From NCBI GenBank assembly GCA_043228905.1, contig JBHGNT010000017.1, positions 13,764,001 through 13,828,000 on the forward strand: a DNA stretch of 64,000 nucleotides, in the 5' to 3' direction. The stretch comes from Azolla caroliniana (taxonomy: Eukaryota > Polypodiophyta). A program made the translations under genes and the position numbers. Every line of letters begins with the position of its first letter. Position 1 is the first letter of the stretch. This document shows positions 46,135 through 56,965 of this stretch, in pieces. The notes below the pieces were generated by a model that was not told the DNA's origin, made no database searches, and saw nothing but the letters and a program-made list of their open reading frames with translations.

Positions 46135-47336
46135 AGAATTCCCACCAATCTACTGCGACAACTTCAGTAGCATCCAACTAGCGAAGAACCCCATATTCCA
46201 CGCCTGGACGAAGCACATTGAGGTGCATTACCATTTTATCCGAGAATGAGTCCTCTCCGGTGAAGTCGAACTGGTGTATGTTCCAATGGATCGGCAAACA
46301 GCCAACATCTTCACCAAACCTCTCGGCCTAGACAAGTTGCGGCAATTTTCAGGCATGCTTGGTCTCTAGCGCCTTGATGCCGAACTTGAGGGGGAGAGAT
46401 GAAACCGAATCGTAGGAGAGAGATGATGACGTCCGAAAAGCCAAGTCGGATGACGAATTCGATTCCGGACCGACTGAAGAAGTCAAAAGACAAGTTAGAA
46501 AAAAGCTAGAACCAGAGCCGACCGAGCAAAGGGACGGAAAAGCCGAGAAGGGAAAGAGAGGTTGCAAAGTTGAATAGGATGGAGCCGACCAAGAGAAGGC
46601 CAAGACCAAAACATGGGTAGATGTGGTCAAGGGCCTGAAGGAGGATGAATTGGAGACAACCGATTCGGACAAGAGCCGGAACGAATCGGAGATACCCGAT
46701 TCAGTCAAGGAATTTGATTTGGAAGAGCCGAATCAGTTGAAGGCCAAGCGGACAAGGAGGCAGTTGAAACCGACACCGACACGGAGTAGTAGACGGATCG
46801 AGGGACGCCAACACTTCAACTGGAACAAAGCTGACTTGGGACGAGGGAGTAGACAAGCTGACCGAGAAGGTCGAGGTGCGCAGGATTGGGGGTCGAGGAG
46901 TGCGAGCAAGACACAAGAACGTTAGGAGAAGCCGACAGTAGGGATCGGCGAAAACAGACACATCGATCCTACCTCAAGTTGAGCTTGAGAGGAAGTGTTG
47001 AGCGGACAAGCTCAACCGAATCCAAATCGACTGAATGAGCCAAAGCTGGATCAGTATCCAGAATCTGTATCTGATGCTCTGTACGAGCATTAAAGTACTT
47101 GTCAATAATTTAGTCAGTACTCTAGTCAGTCCTTTAAGGACTTATATAAATAGTGTTGTAAAACATAGTTGTATGTACAACATCTTTGAATAATTGTGAA
47201 ATTGTTTTTTGTTCTGCTCTAACGTTGTCTCTCCCGCGTACTGCGTTAAGCTTCAAACATTAAACCTTCATTTCTATGTTCTGCTGTTATCCGGCTCAAC
47301 TAGTTTCATCTACACTTCCACACTGTCACTTTTACA
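46135..47336 (+). mobile_element. copia H: RNase H end, 3' extension and LTR
   Basis: The element resumes in RNase H (IYCDNFSSIQLAKNP; stop at about 46250), passes LDAELEGER over a GAGGGGGAG tract (near 46390), then about 600 bp of charged coding-like sequence, then an LTR (46996-47336, TGTTGAGCGG to TTTTACA). The extension (46400-46925) contains WVDVVKGLKEDELETTDSDK and LKAKRTRRQLKP, which recur in copia J. Confidence 0.75.
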
Positions 47337-47622
47337 GTAACTATTATGGGGATGACCATAAATTATCCCATGTTACGTTTATAGGGAAAAACCACGAAAG
47401 TCCACAAACTCCAAGAATTGTATCACTATGGGAGAAAGGAATACAAGAAGAAGCTACAAGGCAACGACCTTGAGCTCTTCTTTGTCAAACCGACAGATAT
47501 GGAGTTACACACACTCTCTTTCTCAACTAGTTATTCTATACATGTCGATAAAGTGTGAGGGTTAATCGAGAGAGTAAAGAAGGGAGGATTACTTGTAATC
47601 CTAAGAATTGAGACAACCCATA
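47337..47622 (-). repeat. remnant copia-type LTR Q, interrupted by element M
   Basis: On the minus strand it shows the TGGACTTTCGTGGTTTTTCC pattern of the local copia LTRs and a CAAGGTCGTTGCCTTGTAGC-like stretch similar to R/U5 of A and M. Its ends are not defined; its upstream part may continue after element M at 53300. Confidence 0.5.
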
Positions 47623-48416
47623 TGTAAGGATTTGACGCTATCAAATCTTTCGCCTCTCGGCCACAACCGAGACAACACGGATCAATGCAGCAGAAAATAA
47701 AAAAAAACAACAAAGACACAGAGAGACGAATACACAGGGTATAACGTGGAAAACCCTAAACGGGAAAAACCACGGGAGTGCACAACTCCAACTATCACTA
47801 TACACTGGAATATACAGTGGCGAGCTGCAAGGCGACTACCTTGAGCTCGCTGTCCTCGCCACAGGCGGCGGTATTACACAGAGGCGTCGACCTCTTCGTT
47901 TCTCTCTCTCTCTCTCTCTCTCGCGGCTGCTCTCACTTCGCTCCCTCTAAGTGGAAAACAGAAAATGAGCAGCAACATAAAACTGTTTGCCCTAAGTCAT
48001 ATTTATACATATATGACTTTCGGGCTATTTACAAATATAGCCTCAAGGGCCCTTGGCAAACATATTCACAAATATGTCCCCGCATCCGGATCTCTCTCTC
48101 CGGGTACATACGTCATCCGGCTCCGTAACCGGGGTCTTCAGCATCCGGCTCCGTAACCGGGGTCTTCAGCATCCGGCTCCGTAGCCGGGGTCTTCAGCAT
48201 CCGGCTCCGTAGCCGGGGTCTTCGTCATCCGGCTCCGTAACCGGGGTCTTCAGCATCCGGCTCCGTAGCCGGGGTCTTCGTCATCCGGCTCCGAAACCGG
48301 GGTCTTCAGCATCCGGCTCCGTAGCCGGGGTCTTCGTCATCCGGCTCCGTAACCGCAACCGGGCTTGCCGTCATTCATCTCCGGACATCCCATCCGGAGG
48401 GACCGAAATCCCAACA
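47623..48416 (-). repeat. 3' LTR of copia M (794 bp, eight 28-bp units)
   Basis: On the minus strand the LTR reads TGTTGGGATTTCGG to ATCCTTACA. U3 holds eight tandem 28-bp units of CCGGATG(A/C)(T/A)GAAGACCCCGG type (48110-48345), then a TATA box (minus strand, around 48000-48009), a (GA)n tract and GGGTTTTCCACGTTATACC. Confidence 0.95.
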
Positions 48417-48426
48417 AGCTCCCCCT

Positions 48427-51400
48427 TCACTTCGGCATGGGATGTCTCTCCAACCCGATCCTCTTCCGGCATGCTTCCAGCTTGTCGGGTGTGAGCACTT
48501 TGGTCAGCATATCTGAGCCGTTCTCGTCCGTGTGGATCTTCGTCAGCACGAACTCCTTGTCTTCTATCCTTTCCCGGATCCAGTGGTATCTACGCTGGAT
48601 GTGCTTCGTCCGGGAGTGATAGGCCGCGTTCTTCGCAAGGTGGATTGCACTCTGACTGTCGCAGTAGAGTCGGTACTCCTCCTGTTGGATACCGAGCTCT
48701 CTAATGAAGTCCTTCATCCATATTATTTCCTTGCCGGCTTCAACAGCCGCCATGTACTCCGCCTCCGTGGTTGACAACGCAACCGTCTTCTGCAGCCTCG
48801 ACTGCCATGAAACAGCTCCCCCTGCATACGTCATCACATACCCTGATGTGGACCGGCTGGTATCTGCATCAGCCGACATATCCGAATCGGTGAAGCCGTC
48901 GAGTTCGGGCTTGCCGGAGCCGAATCGGAGGCACATGTTTGCCGTGCCCTTCAGGTATCGGAGTATCCACTTGGCCGCGTTCCAATGCTCTTTGCCGGGA
49001 TTGCTCATGTACCGGCTCACCACTCCGACTGCATATCCTATGTCCGGTCTCGTACACACCATGGCGTACATCAAGCTCCCGACGGCTGAGGCATACGGCA
49101 CTTTCATCATATCCTCCTTTTCAGCCTTTGTCTTGGGACTTTGCTTGCTGGACAGCTTGCAGTTTGCCGGGAGGGTCGATCCGACCGGTCTTGCTTCCGA
49201 CATGTTGAACCGGTGAAGCACCTTCGTCACGTACTTCTCCTGTGACAGCCACAACTGCTTCTTCTTCCGGTCCCGGATGATGTGCATCCCTAGTATTTGC
49301 CTCGCCGGACCCAGGTCCTTCATTGAGAAGGTTCGGTGAAGAGCCTTCTTCAGCACCCGTATCTTGACCTGGTCCCGTTCGACGATCAACATGTCGTCCA
49401 CGTACAGGAGGAGTATTAAAAAATCTCCTCCTTCGAACTTCTTCGCAAACACGCAGTGGTCGGACTGCGTTTTGAGGTACCCTTCGTCGGTCATGAAGGA
49501 GTCGAACTTCCGGTACCATTGCCGGGGAGCCTGCTTCAGTCCGTAAAGGCTCTTCTTCAACCGGCATACCAGGTGCTCCTTCCCTTTCTTCTCGAATCCT
49601 TCCGGTTGCTGCATGTAGATCTCTTCTTCGAGGTCACCGTGAAGGAATGCCGTCTTCACGTCCATCTGTTCTACCTCGAGGTCCATGCTTGCCGCCATGC
49701 TCAGCACCGTCCGGATGGAGGTCATCTTCACTACCGGGGCAAATATCTCGTCGAAGTCGACGCCCTTCTTCTGCTGAAACCCCTTCACCACGATCCTGGC
49801 TTTGTATCTCGGGGGGTTTCCGGCATCTCCCGGTTTCAGCTTGAACACCCACTTGTTTCGAAGTGCCCGCTTTCCTTTCGGCAACTCCACAAGTTCATAT
49901 GTGTGGTTCTCATGCAGGGAATCCATCTCGTCCTGCATGGCACTCAACCACCTGCGGCTCTGGGTGTCATGCTTCGCTTCTTCAAAGCTTTCCGGCTCCC
50001 CTTCGTCGGTTAGCAGCACGTGCTCTGGTTCCGGAAATCTCCGGGGGGCCCTTCTCTCTCTTAGAGGGTATCTCCGTTCCGGAGCTTCGGTAATCGGTTC
50101 TTCCGATTCTTCTTCTTCATCCGAATCCATTTCGGGATCGGGGCCGGTTCCGGTATCATTTTCATCTTCTTCGGCCGGTTCTGTTTCTTCACCGTCTTCG
50201 GCCGGGTCCTCGAGTGCTAACCGGTCCCTTGCCGGTCGGGACTGCTCCTCGTAGAGTTGATCCTCACCGGTCGACTTTGAGCTCTTCATCTTCTTCTCCG
50301 ACTCCCAGTCGGCGAGTGTCTTGTCCTCCATGAAGATGATGTCTCGACTCCTGAATATCTTCTTGTCGACCGGGTCCCATACTCGGTAGCCGAACTCGTC
50401 GTCGCCGTATCCGAGGAATATGCATGGCCGGGTCTTTGGATCTAGCTTTCCTCTCCGGTCCTTTGCCACATGCACGTATGCGAGACACCCGAACACCTTC
50501 AGATGCCGGTAGGACACTTCCTTACCGGTCCACACTTTATGCGGCGTGTCTCCGTCCAAAGGTACTGAGGGTGATCTGTTTATCACGTATGTCGCCGTCG
50601 ACATTGCCTCAGCCCAAAACCCCTTGGGTAATTTCGCATGTGCCAGCATACTCCGGACCCTCTCCATTATGGTCCGGTTCATCCTCTCGGCCAGCCCGTT
50701 CAGTTCCGGCGTCTTCGGCACAGTAAACTCGAGCCGGATTCCTTTCGAGCGACAGTACTCCGTGAACTGCCCCCGGTATTCCCCTCCGTTATCCGCTCGT
50801 ATAGCTTTGAGCTTCTTGCCGGATTCTCTTTCCACTCTCGTGTGGAGTTCTTTGAAGACGGACAATACTTGGTCCTTTGTCTTCAACGGTGCCGTCCACA
50901 GCTTCCGGCTGTGATCATCAATGAATGTCACGAAGTACTGGGCTCCGCCATGTGACTTCGTTTCTACCTGACATACATCAGTGTGTACCAACTCCAATGG
51001 TACACTACGTCTCGTCGGTGGCCTTGAGTGGAAGGAGGTCCGGTTTTGCTTACCGGCCAGGCAGTCGGTGCACTTCTCTAGGTGCACATGCTTCACTGGA
51101 ATAAGGTTGTCTTCTGCAAGCCTCTTCATCCCCTTCTCACTCATGTGGCACAGTCTTTTGTGCCACAGCTCACCGGCAGTATCGGCTGCCACATTCAGCT
51201 CTTCCGGACATAACCGGGCATTCATCAGGTACAGTGTGTTGACTTTCCGGGCCCGAGCCACTATCAGGCTCCCCTTGCTGAACTTCATTACGCCGTTCCG
51301 GATGCTACCTGTGTAGCCTTCATCGTCTAGCCTCCCGGCCGAGATCAGGTTCAATCGAACCTCCGGAACGTGTCGGACATCCTTCAGCAGCATTTTGCAT

Positions 51401-52503
51401 CCGGTCGAGGTTGTCACCCACACGTCTCCTATGCCGGCAATCCGGCACGTACCTTCATTTCCCATCCGAACACAGCCATGCTCACCGGCTGTGTAGGATG
51501 AGAAGTATCTTCTCTCCGGGGTCAGGTGGAACGATGCTCCGGAATCGACCACCCAGGTCGTCTCATCGCCGGCAATGTTTAGTTCACCTTCTTCGGTGAT
51601 GAGCATGATTTCTTCCTCACTTGCCGCGAGTGCCGTCGTTCCTTTCCGGTCCTGCCCTCGCCGATCCGGACCTCTCCGGTCCGTGGCTCCCCGGTATGCA
51701 CCGTTTCTCTCCGGTGACTTCTTCGAATCGGTGTCGTCGGCACCGTTGTCCTTTCGGTAATGCCGACAATTCTTCCGGAAGTGCCCCGGCTTCCCACAGT
51801 GGAAGCATGTGGGTCTTCCTCTTGACTGCGACCGGGTCCCCGACTTCTCCCGTCTTTGCGGACTCCGGTTCCATTGTCTTCCCCGTTCCGATTCGGTAAG
51901 CAGCGCCTTCGAGTCGGAGGCCGGTTCCTTATCTCTCCGACGCGCTTCTTCGTTCAAAATACTTGTCTTTACCGTTTGTAGGGACAAGTTATCTTCCGTG
52001 CAGGAGGTGCTGAGTGTCACCACCAAGTTCTCCCAGCTTTCCGGCAATGTACACATCAGAATGATGGCTTGCATTGCATCCTCCAACGGGAACTTGATCG
52101 CCGCAAGCTGGTTCACGAATCCCATGAACGTGCTCACGTGTTCCACCATATTCTCGCCGTCCCGGTACTTGAGGTTCACTATCTTCCTCATCAGGGAGGT
52201 CCGGTTCAACGCATTCTTCCTCTCGTAGAGGCCCGACAGCTTCTTCCACATCTCATATGCGTTGGTGTCGTTCGCCACATGTTGCAGAACACTTACATCT
52301 ACATATTGCCGGATCGTCGCTACGGCTTTCCGGTTCAGGAGCTTCCACTCCGACTCTATTACCCCCTTGGGTATCTCGGCATTGTCGATCGGTTCGTACA
52401 GGTCTCGGACGATGAGGAGGTCTTCCATCTTTATCTTCCAGTCGGCGTAGTTCTGTGAGTTCAACACCATCATGCCCGGAGGCCCACTACCGCCGCCTTC
52501 CAT
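48427..52503 (-). CDS. copia M gag-pol polyprotein, 1358 aa, intact
   Basis: The single frame starts at ATG 52503, 16 bases after the primer site. Domains: gag 1-200; zinc knuckle with C233, C236, H241, C246; aspartic protease D320-S-G; integrase zinc region H448, H453, C478, C481; integrase core D509, D571, E606; a hydrophilic acidic linker at about 730-830; reverse transcriptase 880-1120 with YVDD at 1034-1037; RNase H 1200-1310 with D1206, E1249, D1282. All catalytic residues I can place are present. It makes the virus-like particle, processes itself, copies the RNA to DNA and integrates it. It stops next to the purine tract. A near-identical but frameshifted copy is at 3-3814. Confidence 0.97.
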   Translation of the reverse strand: MEGGGSGPPGMMVLNSQNYADWKIKMEDLLIVRDLYEPIDNAEIPKGVIESEWKLLNRKAVATIRQYVDVSVLQHVANDTNAYEMWKKLSGLYERKNALNRTSLMRKIVNLKYRDGENMVEHVSTFMGFVNQLAAIKFPLEDAMQAIILMCTLPESWENLVVTLSTSCTEDNLSLQTVKTSILNEEARRRDKEPASDSKALLTESERGRQWNRSPQRREKSGTRSQSRGRPTCFHCGKPGHFRKNCRHYRKDNGADDTDSKKSPERNGAYRGATDRRGPDRRGQDRKGTTALAASEEEIMLITEEGELNIAGDETTWVVDSGASFHLTPERRYFSSYTAGEHGCVRMGNEGTCRIAGIGDVWVTTSTGCKMLLKDVRHVPEVRLNLISAGRLDDEGYTGSIRNGVMKFSKGSLIVARARKVNTLYLMNARLCPEELNVAADTAGELWHKRLCHMSEKGMKRLAEDNLIPVKHVHLEKCTDCLAGKQNRTSFHSRPPTRRSVPLELVHTDVCQVETKSHGGAQYFVTFIDDHSRKLWTAPLKTKDQVLSVFKELHTRVERESGKKLKAIRADNGGEYRGQFTEYCRSKGIRLEFTVPKTPELNGLAERMNRTIMERVRSMLAHAKLPKGFWAEAMSTATYVINRSPSVPLDGDTPHKVWTGKEVSYRHLKVFGCLAYVHVAKDRRGKLDPKTRPCIFLGYGDDEFGYRVWDPVDKKIFRSRDIIFMEDKTLADWESEKKMKSSKSTGEDQLYEEQSRPARDRLALEDPAEDGEETEPAEEDENDTGTGPDPEMDSDEEEESEEPITEAPERRYPLRERRAPRRFPEPEHVLLTDEGEPESFEEAKHDTQSRRWLSAMQDEMDSLHENHTYELVELPKGKRALRNKWVFKLKPGDAGNPPRYKARIVVKGFQQKKGVDFDEIFAPVVKMTSIRTVLSMAASMDLEVEQMDVKTAFLHGDLEEEIYMQQPEGFEKKGKEHLVCRLKKSLYGLKQAPRQWYRKFDSFMTDEGYLKTQSDHCVFAKKFEGGDFLILLLYVDDMLIVERDQVKIRVLKKALHRTFSMKDLGPARQILGMHIIRDRKKKQLWLSQEKYVTKVLHRFNMSEARPVGSTLPANCKLSSKQSPKTKAEKEDMMKVPYASAVGSLMYAMVCTRPDIGYAVGVVSRYMSNPGKEHWNAAKWILRYLKGTANMCLRFGSGKPELDGFTDSDMSADADTSRSTSGYVMTYAGGAVSWQSRLQKTVALSTTEAEYMAAVEAGKEIIWMKDFIRELGIQQEEYRLYCDSQSAIHLAKNAAYHSRTKHIQRRYHWIRERIEDKEFVLTKIHTDENGSDMLTKVLTPDKLEACRKRIGLERHPMPK

Positions 52504-52518
52504 TTTCTGTGTTACCGT

Positions 52519-52530
52519 GCTCTGATACCA
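52519..52530 (-). promoter_or_regulatory. primer-binding site, initiator Met tRNA
   Basis: TGGTATCAGAGC on the minus strand, three bases inside the 5' LTR, is the classic plant copia primer site. The same site is at 6858-6869 (element B) and 61722-61733 (element J). Confidence 0.93.
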
Positions 52531-52533
52531 GTT

Positions 52534-53299
52534 TGTAAGGATTTGACGCTATCAAATCTTTCGCCTCTCGGCCACAACCGAGACAACACGGATCAATGCA
52601 GCAGAAAATAAAAAAAAACAACAAAGACACAGAGAGACGAATACACAGGGTATAACGTGGAAAACCCTAAACGGGAAAAACCACGGGAGTGCACAACTCC
52701 AACTATCACTATACACTGGAATATACAGTGGCGAGCTGCAAGGCGACTACCTTGAGCTCGCTGTCCTCGCCACAGGCGGCGGTATTACACAGAGGCGTCG
52801 ACCTCTTCGTTTCTCTCTCTCTCTCTCTCTCTCGCGGCTGCTCTCACTTCGCTCCCTCTAAGTGGAAAACAGAAAATGAGCAGCAACATAAAACTGTTTG
52901 CCCTAAGTCATATTTATACATATATGACTTTCGGGCTATTTACAAATATAGCCTCAAGGGCCCTTGGCAAACATATTCACAAATATGTCCCCGCATCCGG
53001 ATCTCTCTCTCCGGGTACATACGTCATCCGGCTCCGTAACCGGGGTCTTCAGCATCCGGCTCCGTAACCGGGGTCTTCAGCATCCGGCTCCGTAGCCGGG
53101 GTCTTCGTCATCCGGCTCCGTAACCGGGGTCTTCAGCATCCGGCTCCGTAGCCGGGGTCTTCGTCATCCGGCTCCGAAACCGGGGTCTTCAGCATCCGGC
53201 TCCGTAGCCGGGGTCTTCGTCATCCGGCTCCGTAACCGCAACCGGGCTTGCCGTCATTCATCTCCGGACATCCCATCCGGAGGGACCGAAATCCCAACA
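52534..53299 (-). repeat. 5' LTR of copia M (766 bp, seven 28-bp units)
   Basis: It is the same as 47623-48416 over its whole length except for one missing 28-bp U3 unit, including equal A9 and (CT)11 tracts. The TATA box is at 52911-52920 on the minus strand and would drive the full-length RNA. Confidence 0.95.
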
Positions 53300-53310
53300 C
53301 CATAAGGGGA

Positions 53311-53702
53311 AACTATGAACTTGCTTGGGGGCCTTAGGTCTGGCTATAAATATGAGGCCTAGCTACCCTCATTACAGACATCATTCAACTACATCCAGAC
53401 TTTGATCGTGTGATGATCAAACACTTGTAGCAATCATACAAGTACCAGGCTGCCAGGTACGACTCTGCAAGCATGTCCAACGTGCTAGTCAATGAATGCT
53501 CTACAACAATCGTACAGAACATTAGATAGGCATCCCATACCACTGTCTTGGCATCGAGTCATACTTGGTACTTGTGTGGTCACTACAATAGTTTGATCAC
53601 CACATGATCAGAATCTTGACATAGTGGAATGATGTCCGTAATGAGGGTAGTTAGGCCTCATATTTATAGCCAGACCTAAGGCTCCCAAGCAACTTATGGA
53701 AT
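53311..53702. repeat. foldback inverted repeat (~155-bp arms, ~90-bp loop)
   Basis: The left arm (53311-53466) and right arm (53554-53702) are reverse complements along their whole length. The best part, CCTTAGGTCTGGCTATAAAT and on through CTACCCTCATTA, has one mismatch in about 43. Each arm contains CTATAAATATGAGG, a TATA-like sequence. It could be a MITE-like foldback or two inverted LTR pieces. Confidence 0.8.
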
Positions 53703-54012
53703 TCAAAATGGCCAACGAGTTGACTATTGTGGTAGAACTCCATATAGCTTGGACAAAGAGCCCCTAGTACGTAAACGCGTGGTGGTTGGCCTTGACTTAC
53801 AAAATGTAAAATGTTGTTAATAATTATAAAGTTACGATGGATGTGAGTTTTTCTATCTTCTTGGATTTGTAGGATTATATCTTTAATAGTAGGTTCTTGT
53901 TGTTGTAGTTACACGATTTGCTAAGGGTGAATAGGGGGCTCTTCCTTTTGCATGTCCAGTTGGGAGGCTTGATGCTCAATTCGAGATAAGGAAATATCTA
54001 CTTTCAAGAAAA
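53703..54012. other. spacer, nothing recognised
   Basis: This AT-rich sequence between the foldback and copia L gag shows no ORF or repeat of note. A 5' LTR for L was looked for and not found. Confidence 0.5.
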
Positions 54013-56251
54013 ATGGTGACACAGTGCGGTAGTAGTGTTGAAATCTGGAAGTTCGATGGAAAGAACTTCTCTTTGTGGAAGGAAATGATGCAGGATGTAT
54101 TGATGGTCCGATGTTAGATCGAGGCGATACGACACAACAACAAGTCGGTATCGATGACAACAAGCGAATGGCGCTCCTTGGACGAGATTGCCAGATGGAC
54201 CATTCGGATGCACCTAGCCGAAAATTTCTATTTCAGCATGGCAAAGGAGACGACTGCATTCTCGTTGTGGGAGAAGTTACAGGCTGAATATGAGAAGAAA
54301 TCCTCCTCGTCGTAGCTCATATTGATCAGAAAATTGTTCAATATGAAGATGAGAGAGGCAGATTTGGTGACTTCCCACATCAACACCGTCAGTCGGGTGT
54401 TGACGAGACTCTCCTCGCAAGGGATTAACTTCAAAGAAGAAGTTAAAGCCCTTGCCCTCCTTCCGAGGTTGTGGACGAGTTGGGAAGTATTCTACACGAC
54501 ATTCGCCAACAACTGTTGAAATCTCAATTTGGACGAAAAATTTGGACAATTCCTTACCGAGGACATCTGGTGATGATCGATGGTTCTCACCATCAATGAA
54601 TCGGCAGAAGCCCACAACTCGACCGAGCCAACCGGAAGAGTCGGCCGAAGTACAGTCGGCCGAAAAGGAGGGACGATTGACAAAGGTCAAAATCAAGGAA
54701 TGGTCGGTCGAACGCCTTCTGCACACATTGAAGAAAGGTTGAGCACAATATTTCCGACCATCGGTCAATAAAAAGAAAGGAGAACCGTCAGTGATTCGAT
54801 CAGACACAAGGATAATCCCACTCGAATCGTTCTCCTACGAGCAACCAAGTCAATGTTGTTGAATCCCAATCTGGAGAGGTTCTCTCCTTAGAAGACTCCT
54901 CGACCGGTGAAGTCCTATACAACACGCTAGACACACGAGCGTGGTTGTTGGATTCTAACGCCACATTTCACATGCCCCCCGACATCAAATGGTTTTTAGA
55001 CTATTCGGCCAGAGTCGGCAGCACAATCGACTTGGCAACGGGCAAGAGTGCGTAATTGCAGGGATCGACAAGGTCCCCATTCAATTTCCAAATGGCAATT
55101 TGATCACCTTGCACCAAGTCTGACATGTACCCGAGCTCCGAAGGAGTCTGGTGTCCATCGACATGCTACCCAAAGTCAGGTACTGAATGACTCTCAGTGA
55201 GTCTTCATGCATAATCAGCCGAGGCAACATGAAAACCGTTTCTTGATACAAGTACAACAACTTGTACCCCCTGATGGCAATCAGTCTAGAAGAGGTCGTG
55301 AATGTAGCCGAATTGTCATAATCGAACTTATGGCATGGCCGACTCGGTCATATCATATATGTCACAAGCCAGACTAGACCGGCCGATGGCAATCAGCTAC
55401 ATCTCGAAGCTCCAAATGAAGATGAACTTCTCTGAGCATTGTGGTTATGGGAAACATACACGAATTTCATTCTCTTCATTTCAAGATGGTACGACACCCC
55501 CTAGATCTTGTATATACCAATATATGGGGGACGGTACCCAAACAGTCTCTATGTTGCGCCTGATACTTCATCACATTCATGGATGATTGTACTCGGAAAT
55601 TCTTGGCCTGTTCGATCATGTTGAAAGACAAGGCGTTGGAGGTCTTCACTTAGTGTTTAGCCGAAGTGGAGAACAAATCAAGATATAGAGTGAAAACACT
55701 CTGATCCAACAATGAAGGCAAGTACATCTCCAAGGCCGAGGCACTTCAGACGGTCGTCTACTTAATAAATCTATCACCGTCAAGAGTAGTGCGGCTTGAA
55801 GCGCCATAGGCACTATGGTCCGGCAAAGCATCGACCTACAATAGACTTCGAATTTTTGGATGTGAAGCCTTTGCCTTCATCCCTAGGGACAAAAGGACCA
55901 AGTTGGCACCCCATGCACTTAAGTGCATATTTCTTGGCTGCAACACAAATGGGGACTTCGGCTATCGGCTATGGGATCTAGAGAATCGGAAACTAATCTA
56001 AAGTAGCAATGTTCTCTCCAAAAGTCGGCAAAAGAGTCTCATTACACCTATCGGATGAAGATGAGCCAATGAACAAAGCCAAATTGGCGATTCGACAAAC
56101 AGTTGAAATCGATCGAACTAGAGACCCCCCTATCGAATCAGAATTGGCAAGAGGTCCATTAGTCGAAATCGAATTCGGTTCAACAAAGACATTGACAAGG
56201 GCTGAATTAGCTATAATGGTTGATCGAACCCAAGAGGGATGTCCGGGGGGA
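54013..56251 (+). pseudogene. copia L gag-pol relic, heavily decayed
   Basis: Gag starts at ATG 54013 (MVTQCGSSVEIWKFDGKNFS) and is broken by stops near 54115, 54315 and 54516. It includes LILIRKLFNMKMREADLVTS and WTSWEVFYTTFANNC. A protease-like WLLDSNATFHM, with DSN for DSG, is near 54950. Integrase and linker traces continue with many stops to 56200 (ALWSGKAST-like, TKLAPHALKCIFLGC-like in shifted frames). It ends at the J LTR. This is a different copia family from B, D and J. Confidence 0.75.
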
Positions 56252-56356
56252 TGTCAAAGTAAACGTGCGGAAGCGTTTGACAAACCGGCTCAGCCGGATA
56301 GCAACAGAAGATGAAAGGAAAAACTCAACACACACACACACAATACGCGTACGCGG

Positions 56357-56406
<50 letters not shown>

Positions 56407-56757
56407 TAAACTCTATTCAAAATAGTACACTCAATACTTTGTACATACAACATGCTAAACAACACTATTTATACAAGTCCTCAAAAGGACTGACAGAAGT
56501 ACTATGTACTTCAATGCTCATACGAGCGACTAAGACTAATTACGGGACAATGATTACCTAGTAGTCTAGGCTACTACTACGCTTCCAGTTCACACTCGAA
56601 TCCGGCTCTTCGATCCTTCTCCCCGATCCGGCCGGTTGTTTCTGGATACCGTTCTGGCTCGTCCTTCCGAATGCCGATCCGGCTCTCCGTTCCGGATACC
56701 AATCCGGCTCTGGCTTATTAAGCCGATCCAGATTCGGTTGATCTTGCTCGCTCAACA
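56252..56757 (-). repeat. 3' LTR of copia J
   Basis: On the minus strand the LTR reads TGTTGAGCGAGC to GTTTACTTTGACA. It includes a (GA)n tract at 56357-56401 and matches the 5' LTR across the split. Confidence 0.88.
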
Positions 56758-56965
56758 CTACCCCTCAAGCTCAACTTGAGGTCGGATCGTGGTGTTAGTG
56801 TCGGTGGCAGCCGGTCCATCCACCCAGCTCCTTCAGGCGTTGTTCCGCCTTGCTCGCGCTCCTCTTGTGGTCCGGTTCCGCTTCCCTCGACCCGTCTGGT
56901 ACTGCGCACTTCGACCTCCTTGGTCAACTTTTCTACTCAATAGGCCCATTTCAACTCCTTCAATG

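Larger units (their letters stand above)
47623..53299 (-). mobile_element. Ty1/copia element M, complete and apparently intact
   Basis: This is a 5677-bp insertion with two LTRs, a primer site, one uninterrupted polyprotein and a purine tract. CCATA flanks it on both sides (47618-47622 and 53300-53304). The two LTRs are identical by reading except for one 28-bp unit, which implies very recent insertion. It has everything needed for autonomy that can be seen in sequence. Confidence 0.97.

Noticed and set aside
49802-50254. Long plus-strand ORFs opposite the copia M polyprotein (for example 185 and 150 codons)
   Set aside because: They are antisense shadows of an intact, GC-rich reading frame; no domain or start context supports them.
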